Shown piece after piece: positions 1-8,117 of a stretch of DNA of 64,000 nucleotides (position 1 is its first letter; the number at the start of each line of letters is the position of its first letter). Location: positions 3,782,001 to 3,846,000 of the forward strand of contig NZ_CP048115.1 in NCBI RefSeq assembly GCF_010093045.1, written 5' to 3'. Origin of the DNA: Mucilaginibacter sp. 14171R-50 (GTDB lineage: Bacteria; Bacteroidota; Bacteroidia; Sphingobacteriales; Sphingobacteriaceae). Under the pieces are notes generated by a model. It was not told the origin of the DNA and ran no database searches. It worked only from the letters and a program-made list of their open reading frames with translations. The position numbers and the translations under genes are program-made.

Positions 1-35
1 TAAAATTCGGCACCCTCTAACGCTACTTTTATCAT
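1..35 (-). CDS. 5' end of a gene leaving the left edge, possibly dihydroneopterin aldolase
   Basis: Only the first 11 codons are in the window, read leftward from the ATG at 35-33 (MIKVALEGAEF). A perfect TAnnTTTG promoter element on the same strand (47-40) sits just upstream, which supports a real start. The N-terminus resembles FolB (dihydroneopterin aldolase, folate synthesis) of Sphingobacteriaceae as I remember it, but 11 residues cannot prove that. Confidence 0.4.
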   Translation of the reverse strand, partial: MIKVALEGAEF

Positions 36-39
36 GTTT

Positions 40-47
40 CAAAAGTA
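40..47 (-). promoter_or_regulatory. Bacteroidota -7 element (TACTTTTG)
   Basis: On the minus strand the sequence TACTTTTG matches the Bacteroidota sigma-A -7 consensus TAnnTTTG exactly. It ends five bases before the ATG at 35, so the transcript would be leaderless or almost so. No clear -33 TTG was seen. Confidence 0.5.
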
Positions 48-85
48 AGGGAATATTTGAAGGTTTAAAATTGACCACGGGCTAT

Positions 86-217
86 TTTACTCACCCCGAC
101 TACGCTTCGCTGGTCTACTCTCTCTGCTGCGCAAAGAGGGTAAAGCTGCCATTTTATTTTTTCACCTTCTTTACAGCAGAGATGGTCGCGCACTATGTTT
201 CCTGAGGGTGAGTTTTA
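86..217. repeat. Diverged inverted-repeat element, about 130 bp
   Basis: The left arm (about 88-140) contains ACTCACCCCGA, a run reading CTCTCTGCTG and CAAAGAG. The right arm (about 167-217), read on the minus strand, gives ACTCACCCTCA, ATCTCTGCTG and TAAAGAA in the same order. The arms are imperfect copies in opposite orientation around a short AT-rich middle. No gene lies in it. It has the look of an interspersed non-coding repeat of this family, but copy number cannot be seen here. Confidence 0.5.
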
Positions 218-350
218 TCAACCAGCGGATTATTTACTTTCTCAATCAAGTTTATTAAAAAAAGTTTCACCACAAAAATCAGCTTTAAACCGTTTAAACC
301 TATTTTTTGACATAAAGTGCCTTGCGGTATTCAAAAACAACGATTTGAGC

Positions 351-383
351 TTTGTTTAACTGGCATTTAATGCTCTATATTTG
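351..383 (+). promoter_or_regulatory. Bacteroidota promoter, TTTG-N21-TATATTTG
   Basis: TTTG at 351-354 and TATATTTG at 376-383 fit the -33 and -7 elements of the Bacteroidota housekeeping sigma factor. Transcription would begin near 387, 17 bases before the acyl-CoA dehydrogenase ATG at 404. Confidence 0.6.
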
Positions 384-403
384 GCCAACCAATTTATAAC
401 GCT

Positions 404-1585
404 ATGGCTAAGACCGACCTTTACGAAGCGCCCGATTACTACCTTTTAGACGAACTTTTAAGCGAAGAACATAAACTGATACGTGCCAGCGTGCGCGATT
501 GGGTAAAGAAAGAAGTAAGTCCGGTTATTGAGGATTATGCCCAAAGGGCCGAGTTCCCCAGGCATCTTTTAAAAGGCCTGGCCGAAATAGGCGCTTTTGG
601 TCCAACCATCCCGGTGGAGTATGGCGGCGCGGGGCTTGATTATATGGCCTATGGCATTATTATGCAGGAAATTGAGCGTGGCGACTCGGGTATACGCTCA
701 ACCGCCTCGGTTCAGGGATCGCTGGTAATGTACCCTATTTTTGCTTATGGCAGCGAAGAACAAAAACATAAATACCTGCCCAAACTTGCTGTCGGCGAGT
801 TAATGGGCTGCTTTGGGTTGACCGAGCCCGATCATGGCTCGAACCCGGGCGGAATGGTTACCAATATAAAGGATGCCGGCGACCACTACGTGCTTAACGG
901 CGCTAAAATGTGGATCTCTAACTCGCCCTTTGCAGATATTGCCATTGTTTGGGCTAAGGACGCAAGCGGCAAGATACGCGGGCTGATAGTTGAGCGCGGC
1001 ATGGAAGGTTTTTCGACCCCCGAAACCCATAACAAATGGTCGTTACGAGCGTCGGCAACCGGCGAATTGGTTTTTGATAACGTAAAGGTGCCCAAAGAGA
1101 ATATATTGCCGAACGTATCGGGATTAAAGGGCCCGCTGGGTTGCCTTAACCAGGCGCGTTATGGCATAGCCTGGGGGGCGTTAGGCGCTGCGATGGATTG
1201 CTATGATACTGCTCTGCGTTATTCAAAAGAGCGTGTGCAGTTTGGCCGCCCTATAGGCGGGTTTCAGCTTCAACAAAAAAAACTTGCTGAAATGATAACC
1301 GAAATAACAAAGGGACAGCTGTTGGTTTGGCGCCTGGCTACCCTTAAAAATGAAGGCCGGGCTACAGCGGCGCAAATATCTATGGCAAAACGCAACAGTG
1401 TTGAAGTAGCCATAACCATAGCGCGCGAGGCCCGCCAGATGCTGGGCGGAATGGGTATCACCGGCGAATATCCTATAATGCGACATATGATGAACCTTGA
1501 GTCGGTAATTACGTATGAGGGTACACATGACATTCACCTGTTAATCACCGGGATGGATGTAACCGGCGAAAATGCTTTTAAGTAA
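404..1585 (+). CDS. Glutaryl-CoA dehydrogenase-type acyl-CoA dehydrogenase
   Basis: A 393-residue FAD flavoenzyme that oxidises an acyl-CoA; the close relatives decarboxylate glutaryl-CoA to crotonyl-CoA in lysine and tryptophan breakdown. Visible marks are the FGLTEPDHGS flavin/substrate segment (about 137-146), Arg98 in a DSGIRS segment where glutaryl-CoA dehydrogenases hold the carboxylate, and the catalytic-base Glu372 in TYEGTHDIH, which is the GCDH form of the motif. Length is typical. The gene stands alone behind its own promoter, with no other lysine-catabolism gene nearby. Specificity for glutaryl-CoA is inferred from motif likeness. Confidence 0.92.
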   Translation: MAKTDLYEAPDYYLLDELLSEEHKLIRASVRDWVKKEVSPVIEDYAQRAEFPRHLLKGLAEIGAFGPTIPVEYGGAGLDYMAYGIIMQEIERGDSGIRSTASVQGSLVMYPIFAYGSEEQKHKYLPKLAVGELMGCFGLTEPDHGSNPGGMVTNIKDAGDHYVLNGAKMWISNSPFADIAIVWAKDASGKIRGLIVERGMEGFSTPETHNKWSLRASATGELVFDNVKVPKENILPNVSGLKGPLGCLNQARYGIAWGALGAAMDCYDTALRYSKERVQFGRPIGGFQLQQKKLAEMITEITKGQLLVWRLATLKNEGRATAAQISMAKRNSVEVAITIAREARQMLGGMGITGEYPIMRHMMNLESVITYEGTHDIHLLITGMDVTGENAFK

Positions 1586-1703
1586 CACTTACAGAAAAAA
1601 AATATACGGTAAGTAGCAAAGAAGTACTTCGTGCTTATTATATTTGTTGTACCTGTTAATACTTACCGCGTTGATTTGTTTTAAAGACCATTTTGCCCAA
1701 ACT

Positions 1704-3803
1704 TTGACAAGGCACCTTTGGCTTTATGCTTTTCTGTTCATTCTTTTTTCGTGCGAAAAAAAGAATACCGATAACGGCAACTACTCCGACGAATATTTAG
1801 CTATACAAGCCCAAGCCGATAAAATATGGGCACAAAATGACGCGGACCGCAGCCTGCATTTTATGGATTCGGCATTCCATCGTTTACCAAACCCCACCAT
1901 TAACGATAGATTTAGATATTACGCATTTAATTACATCCATTACCAAAAACTAAAAAACGATTACAATAAAGGTCTGGTATATGCCGATAGCATGCTGGCA
2001 ATGGCTAACAGGAGTGTTAACCCCAAACAGTACTCGATGAATTATGCTGAAGCCAACTTTGCCCGCGGCGATGCGTTTTTTGAGTTAAAGCAATACACTG
2101 ATGCCTATCAGTCATATTATCAGGGGTACCTTACGGGTAAAAATTATGTAAACCTGCGCGCCCTTGCCGATTACACCTATCGTATGGGTATGATCATGTA
2201 CAAAAAAGGCCATTATAAGCTTGCTGCCAATTACTTTAAAGATAGCTATAAAACCGCCGGGGCCGAAGCGGGCAGCAAGCCTGATTTTGTAAGCTTTTAC
2301 CGCAGGCAGGAACTTTTAGATAATATAGGATTAAGCTATAAACATAATAACGAAAACGACAGCGCTATTATTTATTTTAACAAGGCCCTTAAACTGATCA
2401 ACGACAACGCTAAATATTTCCCCGACCGCAAGCTTCACCTGGATATGGCACGGGGTGTAGTGTTTGGTAACAAAGCCGAAACTTATGTACAAAAGGGCCT
2501 GAACAACGAAGCTATTGACCTGCTTAAAAAAAGCATAGCTATAAACCTTCAAAAAGGCTATGATAACCGCGATGCCCAACTGTCAGAGGTAAAGCTGGGC
2601 CAATTATACCTTAACACCAACCAAACCGATCTGCTTTATAACTTGCTGCAAAACTTGCACAACCAGTTAGATTCGGTTAAGAACCCCGATGCCCGGGCCG
2701 ATTATCATCGTTTATTAGGCAATTACTACGTTAAAAAGAACAATCTTAAAGATGCTATTCAGCATATCCAGCGGTACAATGTGCTAAAAGACTCGATCGC
2801 CCAAAGGGCCAGTTTGTTGATGGAAACCGATGTGAACCAGCAATTAGCCAATTATGAAAAACAGCACGAAATTGAAGCGTTAAGTAACGATAATAAACTA
2901 CAGGTTATTTATTTGTATGTAACCATATTTTTTGCGGCGATGGCGCTGGTGATCATCTTACTTGTGTACCGCAACTGGAAACGCTCTAAAAAAGATGTTC
3001 AAACTGTACATATACTTAATGGCCAGATAAACCAGCAAAATGCTATTTTAGAAAAAGCGCTCGCCGAACTGGAAAAAAGCAGCCAGGAAAAAGACCGTAT
3101 TTTACGCACGGTAGCGCATGACCTGCGCAACCCTATCGGAGGCATAGCGTCATTAACATCAATGATGGCCGATGATGAATACACCGAAGAACAAAAAGAA
3201 TTGATAAACCTGGTCAAAGAAACATCGATCAACTCGCTTGAACTAATAAACGAGATACTGGAAGCTACCAATATGGCCTCGGTGGAGTTAAACCTGCAAA
3301 ACGTAGAGATTAACTCGCTGGTTAGCAACAGTGTAGAGTTACTGAGGTTTAAAGCTGCAGAAAAAGGACAAACCATTTTGCTGGAAACCATGGAAAAGCA
3401 GCAAGACCTTTACATAAGCAGGGAGAAAATATGGCGGGTTATCAGCAACCTTATCAGCAATGCCATTAAATTTAGCCCAACCGGCGGCACCATCCATGTA
3501 AAGGTTGCAGAGCATAGCGGTAAAATTATAATAGCGGTTAAAGATAATGGTATTGGCATACCCGATAAACTTAAAGATCAGGTTTTTAACATGTTCACCA
3601 GTGCGCAAAGGCCTGGCACCTCGGGCGAAAAGTCATTTGGCCTGGGCCTCTCGATATGTCGGCAGATCATGGAAAAACACAACGGGAAAATATGGTTTGA
3701 GAGTGATGCCAATGTAGGCACAACCTTTTTTATCAGCCTGCGGGTTACGCCAATTAACGCACCCGCAAACCTACCCCAGCAATTGAGCGAACCAACGGCC
3801 TGA
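1704..3803 (+). CDS. TPR-containing lipoprotein sensor histidine kinase
   Basis: An orphan sensor kinase. The N-terminus has a lipobox (LFSC), followed by several TPR-like helical repeats outside the membrane (to about residue 370), one transmembrane helix, a coiled coil, a HisKA domain with the phospho-acceptor His in VAHDLRNP, and a HATPase domain (N box NLISNAIKFS, DNGIGIP, GLGLSIC). There is no ATG. The first in-frame start is TTG at 1644; I chose the TTG at 1704 because it gives a compact lipoprotein signal (MTRHLWLYAFLFILFSC). No response regulator is adjacent, so its partner is unknown. The 3' end overlaps the convergent glucosidase gene by 33 bases. Confidence 0.88.
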   Translation: MTRHLWLYAFLFILFSCEKKNTDNGNYSDEYLAIQAQADKIWAQNDADRSLHFMDSAFHRLPNPTINDRFRYYAFNYIHYQKLKNDYNKGLVYADSMLAMANRSVNPKQYSMNYAEANFARGDAFFELKQYTDAYQSYYQGYLTGKNYVNLRALADYTYRMGMIMYKKGHYKLAANYFKDSYKTAGAEAGSKPDFVSFYRRQELLDNIGLSYKHNNENDSAIIYFNKALKLINDNAKYFPDRKLHLDMARGVVFGNKAETYVQKGLNNEAIDLLKKSIAINLQKGYDNRDAQLSEVKLGQLYLNTNQTDLLYNLLQNLHNQLDSVKNPDARADYHRLLGNYYVKKNNLKDAIQHIQRYNVLKDSIAQRASLLMETDVNQQLANYEKQHEIEALSNDNKLQVIYLYVTIFFAAMALVIILLVYRNWKRSKKDVQTVHILNGQINQQNAILEKALAELEKSSQEKDRILRTVAHDLRNPIGGIASLTSMMADDEYTEEQKELINLVKETSINSLELINEILEATNMASVELNLQNVEINSLVSNSVELLRFKAAEKGQTILLETMEKQQDLYISREKIWRVISNLISNAIKFSPTGGTIHVKVAEHSGKIIIAVKDNGIGIPDKLKDQVFNMFTSAQRPGTSGEKSFGLGLSICRQIMEKHNGKIWFESDANVGTTFFISLRVTPINAPANLPQQLSEPTA

Positions 3804-5126
3804 TGCTTTGATAATACGCCGTTGCGTTTCAAAATCAACATGTACAAGTCCGAAACGGGGATGGTAGCCTTCGGCCCACTCAAAGTTGTCGGTCAATGTC
3901 CACACAAAGTATCCATATACCTTACATCCTTCCTGCTTTGCTTTTAAAACCTGCTGTAAGTGAGTTTGCAAATACTTTGTCCGCTTAGGGTCGTCTACCC
4001 TGCCATCCACAACAGCATCCGGGAAAGCAGCGCCATTTTCGGTTACAATGATTTTTTTTATCTGCGGATAAGCGTCAAACTTTTTAAGCATGTGGTAAAT
4101 TGCGGGCGGGTGCACCTCCCATTTCATATCGGTTAGCTCAACGTTGCGCTTTTCGGCCTTTACCAGGCTGGCGCCTATGTAGGGCGTAAAAAAGGAATAC
4201 TTAACAATTTCGCGGGTGTAATTCTGTATACCAATAAAATCAAAATCAAAGCTCATATCGGCGGCATCGCCAGGTTGTATATATTTATCAATGCCTTTCA
4301 ACGCGGAAATTTCTTCTGTCGGATAACCCAGGCCCAAAATTGGCTCTATAAAAAGGCGGTTTATTAAAACATCAGCACGTTTGGCCGCATCGATATGCCG
4401 GGGTTTATCGGCATAAGGCTCGATATGCGAGCAGGAAAACGTGTTACCAATGTGCGCGCCCGGGCATATCTTTCGCAAAACCCTTGCCCCCGCAGCTATA
4501 CTTAAAACCACGTGATGAACTGCCGGCAAAAAATTACGCAACCCGCGCCTGCCGGGGGCGTGTATACCTAAAAAATAACCGGCGCCGGTAAATACGGCGG
4601 GTTCGTTCATAACCATCCAGTTTTTTACACGGTCGCCAAAGTTTTTTGCGCATATTTCGGCGAAGTTGCTAAACCACCCTACAATATCTCGGTTTGTCCA
4701 GCCGCCTTTGTCTTCAAGGGCCTGCGGCAGGTCCCAATGGTAAATGGTTATCCAGGGTTCAACACCCTGCTTAAGGCAATAATTAATTACGTTGTTGTAA
4801 TAATCTATCCCTGCCTGGTTAACCTCTCCGGTACCATTTGGCAAAATACGGCTCCAACTGATAGAAAAACGAAAATTAGGGATGTTAAGCGTTTTAACCA
4901 GGTCGATATCCTCGGTATATCGATTATAAAAATCGCAGGCGATAGTTGGGTTATGGCCATTTAAAACGCGGCCCCTTTTGCGGGTAAAAGTGTCCCATAT
5001 CGAAGGGCCTTTTCCATCGGCATCGCACGATCCTTCTATCTGCAAAGCAGCTGTGGATACCCCCCAGGCAAAATCATCGCCAAAAAGTTGTTTACTGAGT
5101 ACTATATCCGGATTAACTACGTCCAT
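3771..5126 (-). CDS. GH1 beta-glucosidase
   Basis: A family GH1 retaining beta-glycosidase of about 451 residues, probably splitting beta-glucosides and cellobiose-like sugars. The acid/base Glu is in MNEPAVF and the nucleophile Glu in VTENGAAF; both are intact, as is the N-terminal GVSTAALQIEG signature. No signal peptide is visible, so it is probably cytoplasmic. A TTG at 5144 would add six residues; the ATG at 5126 is preferred. Its stop lies inside the end of the convergent kinase gene. A possible 29-codon small gene with its own promoter lies upstream on the same strand. Confidence 0.93.
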   Translation of the reverse strand: MDVVNPDIVLSKQLFGDDFAWGVSTAALQIEGSCDADGKGPSIWDTFTRKRGRVLNGHNPTIACDFYNRYTEDIDLVKTLNIPNFRFSISWSRILPNGTGEVNQAGIDYYNNVINYCLKQGVEPWITIYHWDLPQALEDKGGWTNRDIVGWFSNFAEICAKNFGDRVKNWMVMNEPAVFTGAGYFLGIHAPGRRGLRNFLPAVHHVVLSIAAGARVLRKICPGAHIGNTFSCSHIEPYADKPRHIDAAKRADVLINRLFIEPILGLGYPTEEISALKGIDKYIQPGDAADMSFDFDFIGIQNYTREIVKYSFFTPYIGASLVKAEKRNVELTDMKWEVHPPAIYHMLKKFDAYPQIKKIIVTENGAAFPDAVVDGRVDDPKRTKYLQTHLQQVLKAKQEGCKVYGYFVWTLTDNFEWAEGYHPRFGLVHVDFETQRRIIKASGRWFAQLLG

Positions 5127-5195
5127 TATTTTGAGCTGATACAACGCCCAAAATGTGCATTATTATTGTATAAAGAAAGCATTACAATAAAAAAC

Positions 5196-5285
5196 TTAAT
5201 GCATAAAAGACGAACGCATGCTTTTTAAAAACATCCATTCGCGCAGGTCGCTTATTATGGCGGCCAGTTTTTTGATGATATTCAT
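5196..5285 (-). CDS. Possible 29-residue small protein upstream of the GH1 gene
   Basis: On the minus strand an ATG at 5285 opens 29 codons ending in TAA at 5196. The peptide begins MNIIKKLAAIISDLREWMF and looks like one amphipathic helix. A perfect TATATTTG -7 element lies 23 bases upstream. The frame ends 70 bases before the GH1 start, so it could be a small gene, or a leader open reading frame of the GH1 transcript. No family is recognised and conservation is untested. Confidence 0.35.
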   Translation of the reverse strand: MNIIKKLAAIISDLREWMFLKSMRSSFMH

Positions 5286-5307
5286 GGGAGTTTGGTTAAT
5301 GTTTATT

Positions 5308-5315
5308 CAAATATA
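5308..5315 (-). promoter_or_regulatory. -7 element (TATATTTG) upstream of the small ORF and GH1
   Basis: The minus strand reads TATATTTG, an exact TAnnTTTG match. The predicted start near 5304 would give a 19-base leader to the small frame at 5285 and a leader of about 178 bases to the GH1 start at 5126. No convincing -33 TTG is present. The rest of 5145-5443 shows nothing else recognisable. Confidence 0.45.
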
Positions 5316-5485
5316 GCGCGGGTGTGTTTAGTTATAATAATTGCGAGGTTATGTAATTGTTAACATTGCCCGGGTTTTTAAGTTTGTGCCTTTACAATGT
5401 AAATTTTTCCAATCGCCTGCACATTTGTACTATATAGCGCCAAATGTATTATGAAATAAATGCAGTATGCGTATTTTTACTGTCG

Positions 5486-5959
5486 ATGAAAAGCTATTTT
5501 ATCCGCCTGCTTAACTACGACCATATTGCCAGCAGCAAAATAAGCCACCTGATATTGCAAAGCGGCCAAACCGGCAAGCCCATACAACTGATGGCCCACA
5601 TGCTTGCGGCGCAGCAAATTTGGCTTAAGCGTTGCAAAGGGTTGCCTGCTCCCGGAGGGCCCTTGTGGCCTGCTTGGACTGCCAGCGAGCTCGGGGTTAT
5701 CATCGATGAAAACCATACGGAGTGGATAAGCTATCTGGAAACATTGCAACCACCGGATTTTGATGCCGTTGTTACCTATCAAAATTTAAAAGGTATAACC
5801 TACCATGATAAATTGAGTGATATATTGGCACATTTAATAAACCATGGCACCCACCACAGAGCGCAGGCCGGTGTATATCTTAAATTGGCCGGCACCGAAT
5901 TACCGGTAACCGATTATATTTTTTACGCGCGTGATTTAAATCAAACACCATCATCATAA
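5486..5959 (+). CDS. DinB family protein
   Basis: A DinB/YfiT-like four-helix protein of 157 residues. The fold's metal-binding histidines are visible as MAHMLAAQ near the N-terminus and HLINHGTHHRAQ near the C-terminus. Members include thiol-dependent transferases and many proteins without assigned function. I place the start at the ATG at 5486 (MKSYFIRLLNYDH) rather than the upstream ATG at 5444, because the family aligns from there. It ends one base before the lipoprotein gene and probably belongs to the same operon. Confidence 0.82.
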   Translation: MKSYFIRLLNYDHIASSKISHLILQSGQTGKPIQLMAHMLAAQQIWLKRCKGLPAPGGPLWPAWTASELGVIIDENHTEWISYLETLQPPDFDAVVTYQNLKGITYHDKLSDILAHLINHGTHHRAQAGVYLKLAGTELPVTDYIFYARDLNQTPSS

Positions 5960-5960
5960 A

Positions 5961-6371
5961 ATGAAAAAAATTATTGTCGCTTTATGTGTAAGCTTTGTGC
6001 TGTTTAGCTGCACAGATAAAAAGAAACAGGAAACAGACATGCTTAACGAAGTCATAAAAGTGCACGACCGGGTGATGGAAAAGGAAAACCTGATCATGAT
6101 CAACAAAATGCAGCTTGATACTTTGATAAAGGCGAATATATCGGCACACGTAACCGATAGCGCAAAACTCCACATCACCGAACTGGATAGTGCCGATTCA
6201 CGTATGGAAAACTGGATGCACGGTTTCGACGCGGAAAATAAAGGTAAAAGCCATGACGAGATAATGACCTACCTTACCGCCGAAAAGAAAAAAATTGATG
6301 CTATTGACAGTAATTTCAACATTGTTGTGGCAAATGCAAGTAAGTTTATCAAACAAAATAAAACCAAATGA
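5961..6371 (+). CDS. Small lipoprotein preceding SCO1
   Basis: A 136-residue exported lipoprotein with a short signal peptide and lipobox VLFSC (Cys17). The rest is charged and helix-rich (MEKENLIMINKMQLDTLI and similar), likely coiled coil. I recognise no catalytic motif. It overlaps the SCO1 gene by four bases (ATGA), so the two are co-translated. The setting beside SCO1 and a lipoprotein cytochrome c suggests a part in copper or cytochrome oxidase biology at the cell envelope, but this is inference from position. Confidence 0.75.
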   Translation: MKKIIVALCVSFVLFSCTDKKKQETDMLNEVIKVHDRVMEKENLIMINKMQLDTLIKANISAHVTDSAKLHITELDSADSRMENWMHGFDAENKGKSHDEIMTYLTAEKKKIDAIDSNFNIVVANASKFIKQNKTK

Positions 6372-7021
6372 AAAAGATAGCTGCGACGCTATTGGTAGCC
6401 ATTGCCTTAGCCGGTTGTAAATTTAACGATGCGGGTAAACCTAAGTTGCCAATATTGGGCAACCGCGATGCAGTAAGCAAAACCGTTAATGGCAAACAGG
6501 TTACCGATACCATATACCACACCATTCCCGACTTTAAGTTTGTGAACCAGTACGGGGATACCATAACCCAAAACAGTCTTAAAGGGGACATTTACGTGGC
6601 CGACTTTTTTTTCACTACCTGCCCTTCTATATGCCCTATTATGCATCGCAACATGCTAAAGGTATATAGCGAGTTTAAGAACGTGCCTGACTTTAAGATC
6701 ATATCGCACACCATCGACCCTAAACACGACACCGTGGCCGTTCTGAAAAAATATGCCGATAAATTGGGTATCAGCGGCAACAACTGGTGGCTGCTTCAGG
6801 GCGATAAAGATAAAACCTACAATATATCGCAGGATTACCTGGTTAAACGCCCCGGCCCCGACGCTAAACAAGTTTTTGTGCACGATGGCTACTTTGTACT
6901 TGTAGATAAGCAAAAGCGTATCCGCGGCATGTACGATGGTACCAGCGAAAAGGAAGTAAGCGCGATGATAGCCGACATCAAGACGTTGCGCGCAGAGGTT
7001 AACACCGAGATAGCCCAATAA
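6368..7021 (+). CDS. SCO1/SenC family copper chaperone lipoprotein
   Basis: A 217-residue thioredoxin-fold protein of the SCO1/SenC/PrrC family, which delivers copper to the CuA site of cytochrome oxidase or acts as a thiol reductase. The copper ligands are all present: Cys85 and Cys89 in CPSICP and His172 in FVHDGYF. The lipobox LAGC (Cys17) anchors it to the membrane facing the periplasm. It sits between a small lipoprotein and a cytochrome c, with overlapping ends on both sides (stop TAATG with the next gene), a tight operon. Confidence 0.92.
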   Translation: MKKIAATLLVAIALAGCKFNDAGKPKLPILGNRDAVSKTVNGKQVTDTIYHTIPDFKFVNQYGDTITQNSLKGDIYVADFFFTTCPSICPIMHRNMLKVYSEFKNVPDFKIISHTIDPKHDTVAVLKKYADKLGISGNNWWLLQGDKDKTYNISQDYLVKRPGPDAKQVFVHDGYFVLVDKQKRIRGMYDGTSEKEVSAMIADIKTLRAEVNTEIAQ

Positions 7022-7443
7022 TGAAATTAAAGGTAATTGTATTTATATCCCTTATAATTGGAGTAATAACCGCGTCGTGCCAAAGCGAGGCCGAACTGGA
7101 TTTTAAGCGGTACTATACCGGCGGCGCTTTAATTTATAAAGAAAAATGCCAGAATTGCCATGGTGCAAACGGCGAAGGGCTGTCAAACCTGATACCGCCC
7201 CTTACTGATACCGCTTACCTGAAAAAGAACAAATCTAAACTGGGTTGTTTTGTAAAATATGGCATAAAAGAAACCATTGTAACCGTAAACGGCAGGGCTT
7301 ATGAAGGTGCTATGCCCGCCAATATTGATATGCCATCTATAGACATCGCCAAAGTGCTCACTTTTATGGGTAACTCGTTCGGCAACAAAATGGGTACTAT
7401 TACCGGCGAGGATGTCGATGCCGGTTTGTCAGCATGCAAATAG
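7021..7443 (+). CDS. Lipoprotein cytochrome c
   Basis: A 140-residue single-haem cytochrome c tethered as a lipoprotein (Cys20 after TAS). The haem site is CQNCH (Cys43, Cys46, His47) and the distal ligand is probably Met98 in GAMPAN. It starts on the last base of the SCO1 stop codon. The combination of SCO1 and a lipid-anchored cytochrome c suggests electron transfer at the outer face of the membrane, perhaps to a terminal oxidase encoded elsewhere. Cytochrome c family cbb3-subunit or class I assignment cannot be settled by eye. Confidence 0.92.
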   Translation: MKLKVIVFISLIIGVITASCQSEAELDFKRYYTGGALIYKEKCQNCHGANGEGLSNLIPPLTDTAYLKKNKSKLGCFVKYGIKETIVTVNGRAYEGAMPANIDMPSIDIAKVLTFMGNSFGNKMGTITGEDVDAGLSACK

Positions 7444-7501
7444 TTGATAATTTATAGTCAAAGCTACTACAACTATTATCTGTCAACTGCTGGGAAATAC
7501 G

Positions 7502-7509
7502 TACCTTTA
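7502..7509 (+). promoter_or_regulatory. Probable rnpB -7 element (TACCTTTA)
   Basis: TACCTTTA differs from TAnnTTTG only in the last base. It lies 5 bases before the predicted 5' end of RNase P RNA, the right distance for the -7 element. No clear -33 TTG is present. Confidence 0.4.
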
Positions 7510-7514
7510 TGCCT

Positions 7515-7893
7515 GCAAAACGTTCTATCGCTTCAGGCTTGAACTGAAGAGGAAAGTCCGGGCAACGCAGAGCATCCTGCTTCCTAACAGGAAGGCGCCC
7601 GCAGCGGGCGACAGCCAGTGCCACAGAGAATATACCGCCCATATCCCGATAGCTATCGGGATATGGGTAAGGGTGAAAACGTGAGGTAAGAGCTCACGGC
7701 TTTTCCGGGCGACCGGAATTGCGGTAAACCTTAGGAGTTGAAAAACCAAATAGGTTCTGAAAGCGGTGCTGCTCGCACCCGTGTCCTTAGGGATCGTCAG
7801 AATGGGTAGGTTGATAGATCCTGCCGGCAACGGCAGGACCAGATTAATGATAGAAACTCTTACAAGAGTACAGAACCCGGCTTACAGATTTGC
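7515..7893 (+). ncRNA. rnpB: RNase P RNA, bacterial class A
   Basis: The catalytic RNA that matures tRNA 5' ends. Core landmarks occur in order: GAGGAAAGTCCGGGC near the 5' end (7549-7563), CCACAGAGAA then ACCGCC, GGTAAGGGTGAAA, GGTAAGAGC, GCGGTAAAC, and ACAGAACCCGGCTTA at the 3' end (7870-7884). The ends pair as helix P1 (GCAAA at 7515 with TTTGC at 7889). The outer helix P12 is a perfect 30-base palindrome. A rho-independent terminator follows at once. Precise ends are good to a few bases. Confidence 0.95.
7638..7667. repeat. Perfect 30-bp palindrome forming helix P12 of RNase P RNA
   Basis: The 30 bases are self-complementary end to end, with CCCGATAGCTATCGGG at the centre. The palindrome sits exactly where the variable P12 hairpin belongs, between ACCGCC and GGTAAGGGTGAAA. 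A perfect palindrome has no free loop beyond the central few bases, unlike the tetraloop-capped P12 of most species. Confidence 0.85.
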
Positions 7894-7899
7894 TGCTGT

Positions 7900-7926
7900 A
7901 AAAACCCCCGTAAAGGGGGTTTTTTG
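7900..7926 (+). terminator. Rho-independent terminator of rnpB
   Basis: ACCCCC and GGGGGT separated by GTAAA, flanked by A and T runs and ending in six Ts, directly after the RNase P RNA 3' end. Confidence 0.85.
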
Positions 7927-8117
7927 TTAATACAAAGACGCGAAAAAGTGCGAAGGGATCTGCGAGGGATAATAATGCATGCCCGGTTATTTATTGGTCT
8001 TGATATTTAATTCTTACCGCCGCTACGACGTGGTAATGAAAAAAGTGTGCGTAATACTATACAATTTTATATATTAGCCGCTCAAACATTCTACCCTTTT
8101 TTCAGTTTAAGAAACAC

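Noticed and set aside
1644..1703. Upstream TTG start of the TPR histidine kinase
   Set aside because: It gives a two-part hydrophobic N-terminus; the TTG at 1704 yields a normal lipoprotein signal.
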